DNA of 64,000 bases from JANSWY01 sp965243755 (lineage in GTDB: Bacteria; Bacteroidota; Bacteroidia; Cytophagales; Cyclobacteriaceae), in contig CBDEVW010000003.1 in NCBI GenBank assembly GCA_965243755.1, positions 620,001 through 684,000 on the forward strand, written 5' to 3'. A program made the translations under genes and the position numbers. Shown one piece after another: positions 1 through 8,240 of the stretch. Position 1 is the stretch's first letter; each line of letters begins with the position of its first letter. The notes beneath the pieces were generated by a model, which did no database searches, had not been told where the DNA came from, and worked only from the letters and a program-made list of their open reading frames with translations.

Positions 1-1
1 G

Positions 2-1462
2 GGACCATCCGGCAATGTTGCTCCCACTACATTAGAAGCCAGAACCAATACCGGCATCTCTTATGTGAATCACACAGGTACCGATGAACCCAATTTAACC
101 TGGAACTACTCACATTTTCATCCTGTAGATGAATTTGATTTTCTTACTGGTTGGGACTGGTACGGTCAGGATGCTATAATCCCTAACACAAAAGGATTTG
201 GTAACGACTTTAACACCTACGACCCTGTTGTGAAACAAAGGTTCCAGGACTGGGGTGTATGGCTATCCAATGAGATCGGATTTGATGGATACAGACTGGA
301 TTTTGTACGAGGTTTCCAGGCAGATTATGCCGCCGACTGGATCAATAGCCTGCCACTTCTAAATGGTAGTCAGCGATTTATTGTAGGTGAGTATTGGGGT
401 GCCGATTTCAGAATTAAGGACTGGGTTAATGACCTGGCTGCTGACGGTGCTGATGCCGATGGATTTGACTTCCCCTTAAAATCTTCCCTAACAGGTATGT
501 GTAATGGCGACCAGGGTTACGACATGAGATGGCTAAACAATGCCGGAATGATCCGAAATGCAAATACAGCCAATAGTCTACCGGGCACTTCGGTGGTCAC
601 CTGGCTGGAAAACCATGATACCGGAAAAGAGCACGACAAGTGGGTGACGAAAGACTGGAAAATGGGATATGCCTATATCCTTACACACGAAGGACGTCCA
701 TGCGTATTTTACCCGCACTATTATGGCGTAACACTTGTTGATAATCACGATAACAGCCAGACGGTAAGCATCCCGATCAGCCTTAGAGATGACATCAATC
801 AACTGATGTTTGCTAGAAGAACTTACATGGGTGGAACACTTGAAGTGTTAAGTGATGTTGGAAACCCATGGCCTGCAGCTGATGCTCATGATGTGTATAT
901 CGCCAGAAGACAAGGTAACGGAACAAAAGATGGTGCCATTGTAGTGATTAACAATAACAACAACAGCACCAAAGGACTTTGGGTTGATAGTTCCCCTGCC
1001 GGATTTAGTAACTGGGCAGGACAAACTTTAAGAAATGCTTTTACAGGCGCTACAACAACAGTATATGGAGATGGACGAGTATGGTTGGAAGCACCAGCCA
1101 GAGGCTATGCCGTGTACGTACTGGATAGTGACTATGTAGCATACTCACCGCCTTCTGCAAGAGAAGGAAATGAATTAGCCTCAGAACTGATCAATACAAT
1201 TGAATTAGACTACCAGATCTTTCCTAATCCAGCTAAGAATACTGCTAAAATATTAGCTTCAATACCTGACAATGGGCAGTTGAGTATCGAACTGTTCGAT
1301 ATCAATGGAAAGAAACAGCAACATGTATTAGAAACTCAAGCCCTTACTACAGGCGCGCATGAAATCAACGTCGATCTATCTGGAATGAATCCAGGTATAT
1401 ACTTCTTCAAATTCCTATTCAATGAAGACGTTGTAACCAAACGAATAGTCATTCAAAACTAG
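2..1462 (+). CDS. Secreted GH13 alpha-amylase, 3' part, with T9SS C-terminal domain
   Basis: This gene runs off the left edge: the frame is open from base 2, and the GTG at 65 is only an internal codon. Numbering from that GTG, the GH13 catalytic residues are visible: the nucleophile Asp79 in GYRLD, the acid/base Glu109 in VGEYW and the stabiliser Asp185 in ENHDT. The enzyme should hydrolyse alpha-1,4-glucan outside the cell. An all-beta region follows the barrel. The last 80 or so residues (from YQIFPNPA to KRIVIQN) form a type A T9SS sorting domain, so the protein is expected to cross the outer membrane by type IX secretion. A terminator hairpin follows the stop codon. The family is certain; exact substrate preference cannot be read without the N-terminus. 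Confidence 0.92.
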   Translation, partial: GPSGNVAPTTLEARTNTGISYVNHTGTDEPNLTWNYSHFHPVDEFDFLTGWDWYGQDAIIPNTKGFGNDFNTYDPVVKQRFQDWGVWLSNEIGFDGYRLDFVRGFQADYAADWINSLPLLNGSQRFIVGEYWGADFRIKDWVNDLAADGADADGFDFPLKSSLTGMCNGDQGYDMRWLNNAGMIRNANTANSLPGTSVVTWLENHDTGKEHDKWVTKDWKMGYAYILTHEGRPCVFYPHYYGVTLVDNHDNSQTVSIPISLRDDINQLMFARRTYMGGTLEVLSDVGNPWPAADAHDVYIARRQGNGTKDGAIVVINNNNNSTKGLWVDSSPAGFSNWAGQTLRNAFTGATTTVYGDGRVWLEAPARGYAVYVLDSDYVAYSPPSAREGNELASELINTIELDYQIFPNPAKNTAKILASIPDNGQLSIELFDINGKKQQHVLETQALTTGAHEINVDLSGMNPGIYFFKFLFNEDVVTKRIVIQN

Positions 1463-1490
1463 TTTATTGGAAAGCTATTCCGCTGAAAAG

Positions 1491-1518
1491 ACCAGGTGAG
1501 CAATCATCTGGTTTTTTT
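1491..1518 (+). terminator. Intrinsic terminator after the amylase gene
   Basis: The 9-base arms ACCAGGTGA (1491-1499) and TCATCTGGT (1504-1512) pair with one G-U wobble around a 4-base loop and run into seven T. It lies 29 bases after the amylase stop and abuts the 3' end of the convergent lipoprotein gene. Confidence 0.85.
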
Positions 1519-2449
1519 ATTCGTTCTCCTCTTCGGATTCCTCTTCTCCCTCCGATGGATTTTCTTCCGGGGTTTCGTTTCCACCACCATTATTTGGTGG
1601 AGGAGGTGTACCAAACCCATCATCTACAGTGGTTGAATCAGTTGGTTGTCGTAATTGCTGATCTGTAGCATTGATCAAAGCGTCTACATTGAATGTACTG
1701 TCCACTTCAACCTTTCCTTTTCCAAATAAGCGCTTAAAAAAGCTTCCTTTGTTATTTGCCAGGGAATCCTGTGGTTGCGCCGGTGGCTTTGGACGTGGCT
1801 TATAGACAAGTGACTCCCCGAAGTATTTATTATAATAAACCTGATCCATGTTATAAACCCTGTTTTCAGGATCATATTTATAAAGATATTTCGGACCCTG
1901 ATCCTCCTGAGTTCTTACAGCCAATGGAACGTCCACAATAATAGTATCAGCGAAATTGACTGTATCATTCCTTGCGAAAGCCAGGGAATCACGAGATAGG
2001 GCAAGCGAATCTCCAGATTGGAAATCACTGGCGATGAAAACCCCTTCGTCATCAATTACCTCTGGCTCCTTAGGAAGCCCCAGCACGTTTTCCATTGGTG
2101 CAGTACGCATTCGGAACTGCTTCAGCAGATAAGGCTGATACCTGATAATACCATATTTATTTTTCTTAACTTCTTCTACCGGAGGAATATAGGGTTCTAC
2201 ATAAGCAAAATACTCGGCTCGTGGGGTGGTAGAAACTTCATCCGGAATGGTATCTTTTGCGGTCTGTTTGGCCAGATAAGCCTGACGTTCCTTTTCATCC
2301 AGTTTCCATAAATAGGAAAAATAGGTTTGACGGACTGAATCATCGAGGATATAGGTACTCTGAAAGGCAGGGCATATTACCTTGTCTCGGCATGATGACA
2401 CAACCATCACCACCAACATAACACAAACTATAAATCTCAGCAGTCGCAT
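1517..2449 (-). CDS. Hypothetical lipoprotein with acidic C-terminal tail
   Basis: I do not recognise the family. The N-terminus is a hydrophobic signal ending in VVSSC, a good lipobox, so it is probably a lipoprotein of the cell envelope. The middle is rich in Tyr, Asp and Pro with repeated short YxKY-like patches, and the last 50 residues are low-complexity: Gly/Asn/Pro followed by a run of Glu. Such a tail is likely disordered. It is the last gene of the minus-strand group starting at the SDR gene, but a 124-base A/T-rich gap separates it from the SGNH gene, so it may have its own promoter. It converges on the amylase gene across a shared terminator. Confidence 0.7.
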   Translation of the reverse strand: MRLLRFIVCVMLVVMVVSSCRDKVICPAFQSTYILDDSVRQTYFSYLWKLDEKERQAYLAKQTAKDTIPDEVSTTPRAEYFAYVEPYIPPVEEVKKNKYGIIRYQPYLLKQFRMRTAPMENVLGLPKEPEVIDDEGVFIASDFQSGDSLALSRDSLAFARNDTVNFADTIIVDVPLAVRTQEDQGPKYLYKYDPENRVYNMDQVYYNKYFGESLVYKPRPKPPAQPQDSLANNKGSFFKRLFGKGKVEVDSTFNVDALINATDQQLRQPTDSTTVDDGFGTPPPPNNGGGNETPEENPSEGEEESEEENE

Positions 2450-2573
2450 CTGGAAAAGGTGTACCTACACTCTTTTTTTAATCTAAATTAGGATTATTTA
2501 TGATTTGAACTCAAATTAAATGCAATTATTTTGTTACGATTGAACTCTTCGATGAAATAATTGAAAATATCGA

Positions 2574-3263
2574 CTATTTCAACGCCTGATATACCCATTC
2601 GCTGGTCAAATTTACCCAATCAGCGTACATTTTACCTGAAGGATGAAGGCCGTCTTTTGCAATCAGCTCCAGATCTTCCTTTGCTTTCTTCGAACCCGAT
2701 GTGATATCAAAAAACGCTACTCCCAAATCAGAGGCAATCTTATTGGCGATCGCATTATATTCATCAAGCTCTCTGGCTATCTTCTCGGGATCCTTTTCTT
2801 TCGCAAATGGTGTCACGCCATAGTCCGGTATAGATATTACAAATACGCTTGAAACATCCCCACCAGCAAACTGAATAGCCTGAACCAAAAGTTCTTTAAA
2901 CTCTTTTTGATATTGCGCGATGGGATAACCACGGTATTGGTTATTTACTCCAATTAGTAATGAAACAAGATCGTAAGTTTGTCCATCTATCTTCGCCTTC
3001 TCAATGCCTTTTTGTAATTCATCGGTGGTCCACCCTGTAGTAGCAATGATCTTCACAGGCTCCAGAGCAACGCCACGTTTTTCAAGCACCGCTTTTAACT
3101 GAATTGGCCATCGTTCATTCTCTTCAACTGCTTCTCCAATTGTATAGGAATCCCCCAGGGCTAGAAATGAAAATTGTTGTTTATTCATATAATTTTGGGT
3201 TTGAGCAAAAGACGTGATGTTACTTAACAAAAGATACAACAAGATGGAGTAGAATAGTCTCAT
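2574..3263 (-). CDS. SGNH/GDSL-family hydrolase, secreted
   Basis: A 229-residue esterase or lysophospholipase-like protein with a cleavable signal peptide (hydrophobic residues 4-20, ending SFAQ). Block I is ALGDSYT with the nucleophile Ser; block III is GVNNQ; block V is DGLHP, giving the Asp and His of the triad. This is the TesA-like layout of single-domain SGNH hydrolases. It probably cleaves acyl esters in the periplasm; the natural substrate is not evident. It follows the YjbR gene by 4 bases, so the two are probably co-transcribed. Confidence 0.85.
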   Translation of the reverse strand: MRLFYSILLYLLLSNITSFAQTQNYMNKQQFSFLALGDSYTIGEAVEENERWPIQLKAVLEKRGVALEPVKIIATTGWTTDELQKGIEKAKIDGQTYDLVSLLIGVNNQYRGYPIAQYQKEFKELLVQAIQFAGGDVSSVFVISIPDYGVTPFAKEKDPEKIARELDEYNAIANKIASDLGVAFFDITSGSKKAKEDLELIAKDGLHPSGKMYADWVNLTSEWVYQALK

Positions 3264-3267
3264 GGTT

Positions 3268-3624
3268 TTATCCTAATTTCTTAAGTGACTCCTGATCTCT
3301 TTTCGGAAGGCTTTCTACCACTAATTGATAGGATGTGTCTATCAGTTTTCTTATCAGGTTATCCGGAACATCCATGTCCACTTTTACTGTATTCCAGTGC
3401 CTTTTATTCATGTGATAACCAGGAATGATCCCTTCAAATTGTTCGCGCAGTTCTATGGCGTAATCCGGATCGCACTTTAGGTTCATACTGACAAACTCGT
3501 CAACATTGGCCAGTGCAAACATCTTATTCATCACCTTAAAAACTAATGTCTGACTATCAAATGGGAAAGATTCTGTCACCCCGGGCTTAGCCATGCAATA
3601 ATCTCTGTACTCTTCTATATTCAA
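3268..3624 (-). CDS. MmcQ/YjbR family protein
   Basis: A 118-residue protein of the YjbR fold. Typical features are the N-terminal YRDYCMAKPGVTESFPF stretch, the VFKVMNKMFAL strand and the YHMNKRHWNTV segment. The family has a double-wing-like fold and is often labelled DNA-binding, but its function is not settled. It sits between a small membrane protein (2-base gap) and the SGNH hydrolase (4-base gap) in a tight minus-strand group with ispG; that arrangement gives no clear clue to its role. Confidence 0.85.
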   Translation of the reverse strand: MNIEEYRDYCMAKPGVTESFPFDSQTLVFKVMNKMFALANVDEFVSMNLKCDPDYAIELREQFEGIIPGYHMNKRHWNTVKVDMDVPDNLIRKLIDTSYQLVVESLPKRDQESLKKLG

Positions 3625-3626
3625 GG

Positions 3627-3839
3627 TTACAATGCTCTGATGATAACTCTTGTAATAATAACGATTAAACAGATTAAGAACATGATAATAGATATCTTAT
3701 TGATACCATGCATCAATTTTATATTGGTATTGGTAGGTCTGTTGGGGTCCTTTTTTCTGAAGTAATAGGTCAATACTTCGCGGAAGTTGAAATAATACCC
3801 CACATCTTTTTTTTCTTCTTCCTTATTTGTGTTGCTCAT
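3627..3839 (-). CDS. Small single-span membrane protein (DUF6728-like)
   Basis: A 70-residue protein with a charged N-terminus, a soluble stretch (DVGYYFNFREVLTYYFRKKD), a MHGINK motif and one membrane helix at about residues 48-66 (ISIIMFLICLIVIITRVII). I recall similar short proteins next to ispG in Cytophagales, annotated DUF6728, but cannot confirm the number here. Short gaps on both sides (6 bases to ispG, 2 to the YjbR gene) and a well-formed frame support a real gene. Function unknown. Confidence 0.7.
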   Translation of the reverse strand: MSNTNKEEEKKDVGYYFNFREVLTYYFRKKDPNRPTNTNIKLMHGINKISIIMFLICLIVIITRVIIRAL

Positions 3840-3845
3840 AGTATC

Positions 3846-5816
3846 CTAATTATTTTCAACCATTTCTGGTTCCAGCCAGTTTCCATCGGCTCTGATGATT
3901 TCAATTAACTCGTCTACCGCATGTTCAGAGGGTACTCCCCTTTTAACAACTTCCTGACCTTTGTACAATGTGATTTTTCCTTTTCCTGAACCCACATATC
4001 CATAGTCCGCATCGGCCATTTCCCCAGGTCCGTTCACTATGCATCCCATGATTCCAATCTTAACTCCTTTCAGGTGATCGGTTCGTTTCCGAATCATTGC
4101 GGTAGTCTCCTGTAAATCAAAAAGTGTTCTGCCACATGATGGGCACGAAATGTATTCCGTTTTGGTCATCCTCGTCCTGGCAGCCTGCAGAATTCCAAAA
4201 GCGATCTGATTGCATAGTTTAATCGCGGTTGTTTTATCTGCATCCATTGAAAGCATAACACCATCTCCGTATCCGTCAATAAGCAAACCACCAATATCTG
4301 TAGCTGCATACATCATCAGGTGATCTTCCTCCAGGGACTCATAAGACCTGTTAATAATGACGGGTACATTGATCTTACGATCAGAAAGCTGAAAAAATGC
4401 TCTTCTCAGTGCGGGCATTGCATGAAGGTTCGTGGTTTCCAACATAATGACCCATTTACCCTCATCCAAATCAGGGAGTTGATCTATCTCCTCATCACAG
4501 ATCAACAGGAAATTAAGTGAGTCATGAAGTCCATCCAGATTTTCAAGCTCATCAAGGCGAATCAGCGGGTGTTTATTCACCCGATCTTTTGATTTGATCC
4601 AGCTATTGTAATTTAAAATCTCTTTTAATCCATTGGGAAGCATGAAAGGAACAGGCGTATCCCCGGTGTATATATAATCACATCCCTGATCATTCATCTT
4701 CCATTTATCCAGCTCCGGCAGGTAGAAGTGACCTACTGCCTTAAGGTCCTTTGGTTCCCTGATAGGTGCTTGTGAATAATTGGCGATAACTCTTGGAACA
4801 TTACTACCTCCTATATTGGTTACCTCTTTGGTAATTCGTCTTTTGTAATTGAATGGGTCATATTTAGGGTCAGCAACTTCTGGAATGGTTGCATGTTGAG
4901 ATCTGTGGATGTAGCGGTCTACCAATATTCTGCCAACAGGAGCTTCTACTTCCGGTGCTTCTGTTAAAGATACTCTCACTGTATCTCCCAGTCCGTCTTC
5001 CAGCAAGGTCCCAATTCCCAATGCTGATTTAATTCTTCCATCTTCTGCCTCCCCGGCCTCAGTAACACCCAAATGCAAAGGATAGGGTTGCAGTTTCTCT
5101 TCCTCCAGCTTTTGCACAAGCAACCTGTACGCCTGTACCATCACCTGTGGGTTAGAAGACTTCATGGATATGACCACATCATAGTAATTGAGGTCTTCAC
5201 AGATTCGCAAAAACTCCAGCGCCGACTCTACCATCCCCAACGGCGTATCTCCATACCTACTCATGATCCGGTCGGAGAGAGAACCGTGGTTGGTACCTAC
5301 TCTCATTGCTGTGCCATACTCCTTGCAGATTTTAACCAGTGGGGTGAACTTCTCCCTAATGCGGTCGAGTTCCTCATTATAACTGGCATCTGTGTATTCA
5401 ATGACCTCAAATTTTTTCTTATCAGCGTAATTACCAGGATTGACTCTTACTTTCTCCACAATACGGGCAGCCAGCTCTGCGGCATTTGGTGTGAAATGAA
5501 TATCCGCCACCAAAGGCACATCACAACCTCTTTTACGCAACTCTTTTTTGATCTCCTCCAGATTTTGGGCTTCCTTGATGCTTGGTGCAGTGATTCTGAC
5601 ATATTCACATCCTGATTCCACCATTCTTAAAACCTGCTCCACGGACCCCATAGTATCCATGGTATCTACAGTCGTCATGCTCTGTACCCTGATAGGGTAA
5701 TCACCTCCAAGAGGGACACCTCCAATATCTACTACCCTTGTTTTTCTTCTGGAGTAACTGGTCAGGCTGTTACAATATGCCAATTGCTGCTTTAATGCTG
5801 TAACCGATGGATCCAT
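3846..5816 (-). CDS. ispG: 4-hydroxy-3-methylbut-2-enyl-diphosphate synthase, long form
   Basis: IspG (GcpE) reduces methylerythritol cyclodiphosphate to HMBPP in the penultimate step of the MEP isoprenoid pathway, using a 4Fe-4S cluster. The N-terminal TIM barrel is clear (PIRVQSMTT, VADIHF, GTNHGSLSDRI). At 656 residues this is the long form with an extra central domain (about residues 300-520), found in Bacteroidota, Chlamydiae and plants, against about 370 in E. coli. The cluster ligands are in the C-terminal domain: SCPSC near residue 555 and GIMGCIVNGPGE near 590. It lies 66 bases downstream of the SDR gene. The product feeds menaquinone and other isoprenoids, including the farnesyl group used by CtaB. 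Confidence 0.95.
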   Translation of the reverse strand: MDPSVTALKQQLAYCNSLTSYSRRKTRVVDIGGVPLGGDYPIRVQSMTTVDTMDTMGSVEQVLRMVESGCEYVRITAPSIKEAQNLEEIKKELRKRGCDVPLVADIHFTPNAAELAARIVEKVRVNPGNYADKKKFEVIEYTDASYNEELDRIREKFTPLVKICKEYGTAMRVGTNHGSLSDRIMSRYGDTPLGMVESALEFLRICEDLNYYDVVISMKSSNPQVMVQAYRLLVQKLEEEKLQPYPLHLGVTEAGEAEDGRIKSALGIGTLLEDGLGDTVRVSLTEAPEVEAPVGRILVDRYIHRSQHATIPEVADPKYDPFNYKRRITKEVTNIGGSNVPRVIANYSQAPIREPKDLKAVGHFYLPELDKWKMNDQGCDYIYTGDTPVPFMLPNGLKEILNYNSWIKSKDRVNKHPLIRLDELENLDGLHDSLNFLLICDEEIDQLPDLDEGKWVIMLETTNLHAMPALRRAFFQLSDRKINVPVIINRSYESLEEDHLMMYAATDIGGLLIDGYGDGVMLSMDADKTTAIKLCNQIAFGILQAARTRMTKTEYISCPSCGRTLFDLQETTAMIRKRTDHLKGVKIGIMGCIVNGPGEMADADYGYVGSGKGKITLYKGQEVVKRGVPSEHAVDELIEIIRADGNWLEPEMVENN

Positions 5817-5882
5817 CTTGTTCTTTTGAGTGAGTTTTAATTGATTAAACCCTTGTATTGTTGTTTTGTTCCTTGATCAGTA

Positions 5883-6596
5883 CTAAATATCTCCGAGTTG
5901 TGGTCTCAGTACAAGGTCCTCTACCACAGTATTTCCTTTCAGGTTATAGCACATCATTACCGCCTCGGCGATATCCTCAGAGGTCATGAACCGGTCTTCA
6001 GGTATATCAACTCCTTCCCAGCTTGCCGTGTATGTAGCTCCTGGCAGAATAGCGGTCACCCGAATGTTGAAAGGCTTCAATTCCTCTCTCAGTGATTTAC
6101 TCATCCCATATAAGGCAAACTTTGAGATTCCATAAGAACCGCCATTGTCATATGCTTTAATACTGGCAATGGAGCAAATGTTGAAGATATGACCAGCTTT
6201 CCTTTCCTTCATTCCCGGGATAATACCTCTTGATAAATAATACGCACTATAGAGATTGGTATTGATCATTGTTTCCAACGCTCCATCCGGCTCCTCATGA
6301 ACAGTACCCGGTAAAAATATTCCGGCATTATTAACCAACACATCTACCGGCCGGCCTGTCAATTTGATAAAGTCAATGAAATCATGGATCTCCTCCTTCC
6401 TGGACATATCGGTTTGATGAATAAATACCTTACCCTCAAACTTTTCCTGCAAATCCTGCTTCAGTGCTGCTAAAGCTTCTTCATTCCGCGAACAGGTAAT
6501 AACATCAAAACCATGCCGCATAAAATGCTCTATGATTGCTTTGCCTATTCCCTTTGTTCCTCCTGTAACAACCGCCAGTTTATTTGCTGAAGCCAT
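5883..6596 (-). CDS. Short-chain dehydrogenase/reductase (SDR)
   Basis: A 237-residue classical SDR. The NAD(P) motif TGGTKGIG is at residues 11-18, NNAG follows the fourth strand, and the catalytic Tyr-x3-Lys is in YGISK, with the SIASIK stretch before it supplying Ser. It resembles the FabG/3-ketoacyl reductase-like group often labelled SDR family NAD(P)-dependent oxidoreductase. The substrate cannot be told from sequence. It is the first gene of the minus-strand group with ispG and diverges from the mlaE-type gene across 169 A/T-rich bases, which should hold both promoters. Confidence 0.88.
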   Translation of the reverse strand: MASANKLAVVTGGTKGIGKAIIEHFMRHGFDVITCSRNEEALAALKQDLQEKFEGKVFIHQTDMSRKEEIHDFIDFIKLTGRPVDVLVNNAGIFLPGTVHEEPDGALETMINTNLYSAYYLSRGIIPGMKERKAGHIFNICSIASIKAYDNGGSYGISKFALYGMSKSLREELKPFNIRVTAILPGATYTASWEGVDIPEDRFMTSEDIAEAVMMCYNLKGNTVVEDLVLRPQLGDI

Positions 6597-6765
6597 AATT
6601 AGTTAGGATTAAAATATGATCAGTAAGTAATTCGTTATGGGTTATGTTCATTTACAATATCTTATTAATTGATATTTTAAGCAATAAACCATGTCGATTA
6701 CCTCCTATTTATTATTTTTCCGCAAGTTAACCAAAAGACAAGTCAGCACAAACTAGAAAAACTGA

Positions 6766-7497
6766 ATGCATAGTCTGGGTAAGTATCTAATTTTCTTAAA
6801 AAGCCTTTTTGTCAGAAGAGAAAGTTTCTCCACTTACCTGTCATTAACCCTGGAGGAATGCATTAAAATCGGGTATAATTCCGTTTCCATTGTTGCCATT
6901 GTGTCCACTTTCATGGGTGCTGTAACTACCTTGCAGACTGCCTACAATCTTGTTAGCCCGTTAATACCTGACTATATTATTTCCCTGGTGGTACGAGACA
7001 TGACAATACTGGAATTGTCTCCGACGATCATATCAATTGTACTGGCCGGAAAGGTAGGGTCCAATATTGCAGGTGAACTGGGCACCATGCGCATCACTGA
7101 GCAGATAGATGCTTTGGAAGTTATGGGGATCAATTCTTCCTCTTACCTGGTATTTCCGAAAATAATTGCCTCACTGATCATGTACCCAATGTTGGTGATC
7201 TTCTCGGGTTTCCTTTCAATATATGGAGGTTACCTAATTAGTTTGGTCACCGGGGTTGTATCCGGTTATGATTACATCTACGGGCTGAGATATGAGTTTA
7301 TTGAGTTTAATGTCACATTCGCTATCATCAAAGGGTTGGTGTTTTCATTTTTGATTGCATCCATCTCCGCCTACAAAGGTTACTTTACTGAAGGAGGCGC
7401 GCTGGAAGTGGGTAGAGCTTCTACCAGTGCGGTTACCAATAGCTGTATAGCGATATTGTGTGCTGATTATGTTCTTGCTAAATTGCTTGTCGGATGA
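6766..7497 (+). CDS. MlaE/YrbE-family ABC transporter permease
   Basis: A 243-residue permease of the Mla (lipid asymmetry) type, with five or six membrane helices. The diagnostic segment is GKVGSNIAGELGTMRITEQIDALEVMG, the coupling region shared by MlaE and TGD1. It should move phospholipid between inner membrane and periplasm together with the ATPase that follows. The stop overlaps the ATPase start, so the two are translationally coupled. The usual MlaD-type MCE substrate-binding gene is not next to them and must be elsewhere. Confidence 0.92.
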   Translation: MHSLGKYLIFLKSLFVRRESFSTYLSLTLEECIKIGYNSVSIVAIVSTFMGAVTTLQTAYNLVSPLIPDYIISLVVRDMTILELSPTIISIVLAGKVGSNIAGELGTMRITEQIDALEVMGINSSSYLVFPKIIASLIMYPMLVIFSGFLSIYGGYLISLVTGVVSGYDYIYGLRYEFIEFNVTFAIIKGLVFSFLIASISAYKGYFTEGGALEVGRASTSAVTNSCIAILCADYVLAKLLVG

Positions 7498-8240
7498 TAG
7501 AAGTACAAAACATTCATAAATCTTTTGATGGTAAAATGGTACTGGAAGGGATTAGTGGTACATTCAATAAGGGAATGACCAACCTAATCATTGGATCCAG
7601 TGGTACCGGAAAAAGTGTACTCCTGAAGTGCATAGTAGGACTTGTCCACCCAGACGAGGGAAGGGTTCTTTATGATAACCGCGATTTCACCGATGGAGAT
7701 AACAAAGTCAAAACAGAGGTAAGAAGGGAGATTGGTATGCTCTTTCAGGGTAATGCCTTGTTTGATAGCAAAAACGTTGAAGAAAATGTGATGTTCCCAT
7801 TGGATGTCCTAACCAAAACACCAAAGGATGAAAAGCTGGATCGGGTAAATTTTTGTCTGGAACGTGTTGGACTTGCTAATGTCAATAAGAAAATGCCTTC
7901 AGAAATTTCAGGGGGAATGAAAAAAAGGGTGGGTATTGCCAGGGCGATCGTGAATAAACCAAACTACCTGTTTTGTGATGAACCCAATTCAGGCCTGGAC
8001 CCTATGACCGCCATCAAAATTGACAACCTGATCAAAGAAATCACCGACGAATACGATATCACCACTGTGGTTGTTACTCACGACATGAATAGTGTAATGG
8101 AGATCGGAGACAACATCATGTTTCTTTACCAGGGGCATAAACTTTGGGAAGGCAGCAGCGATCAGATACTGGATACCGATGTAGAAGAGCTTAACAACTT
8201 TGTGTTTGCCAACAAAGTAATGATGAGGATAAAAGGTTAA
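7494..8240 (+). CDS. MlaF-type ABC transporter ATP-binding protein
   Basis: A 248-residue ABC ATPase. Walker A GSSGTGKS is at residues 34-41, the signature ISGGMKKR precedes Walker B (YLFCDEP), the D-loop follows as SGLDP, and the switch His is in VVTHDM. The sequence SGGMKKR is typical of the Mla/Ttg2 lipid importers and fits the partner permease upstream (4-base overlap). Its TAA stop overlaps the stop of the convergent sensor-kinase gene: the tetranucleotide TTAA at 8237-8240 ends both genes on opposite strands, leaving no room for a terminator between them. Confidence 0.92.
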   Translation: MIEVQNIHKSFDGKMVLEGISGTFNKGMTNLIIGSSGTGKSVLLKCIVGLVHPDEGRVLYDNRDFTDGDNKVKTEVRREIGMLFQGNALFDSKNVEENVMFPLDVLTKTPKDEKLDRVNFCLERVGLANVNKKMPSEISGGMKKRVGIARAIVNKPNYLFCDEPNSGLDPMTAIKIDNLIKEITDEYDITTVVVTHDMNSVMEIGDNIMFLYQGHKLWEGSSDQILDTDVEELNNFVFANKVMMRIKG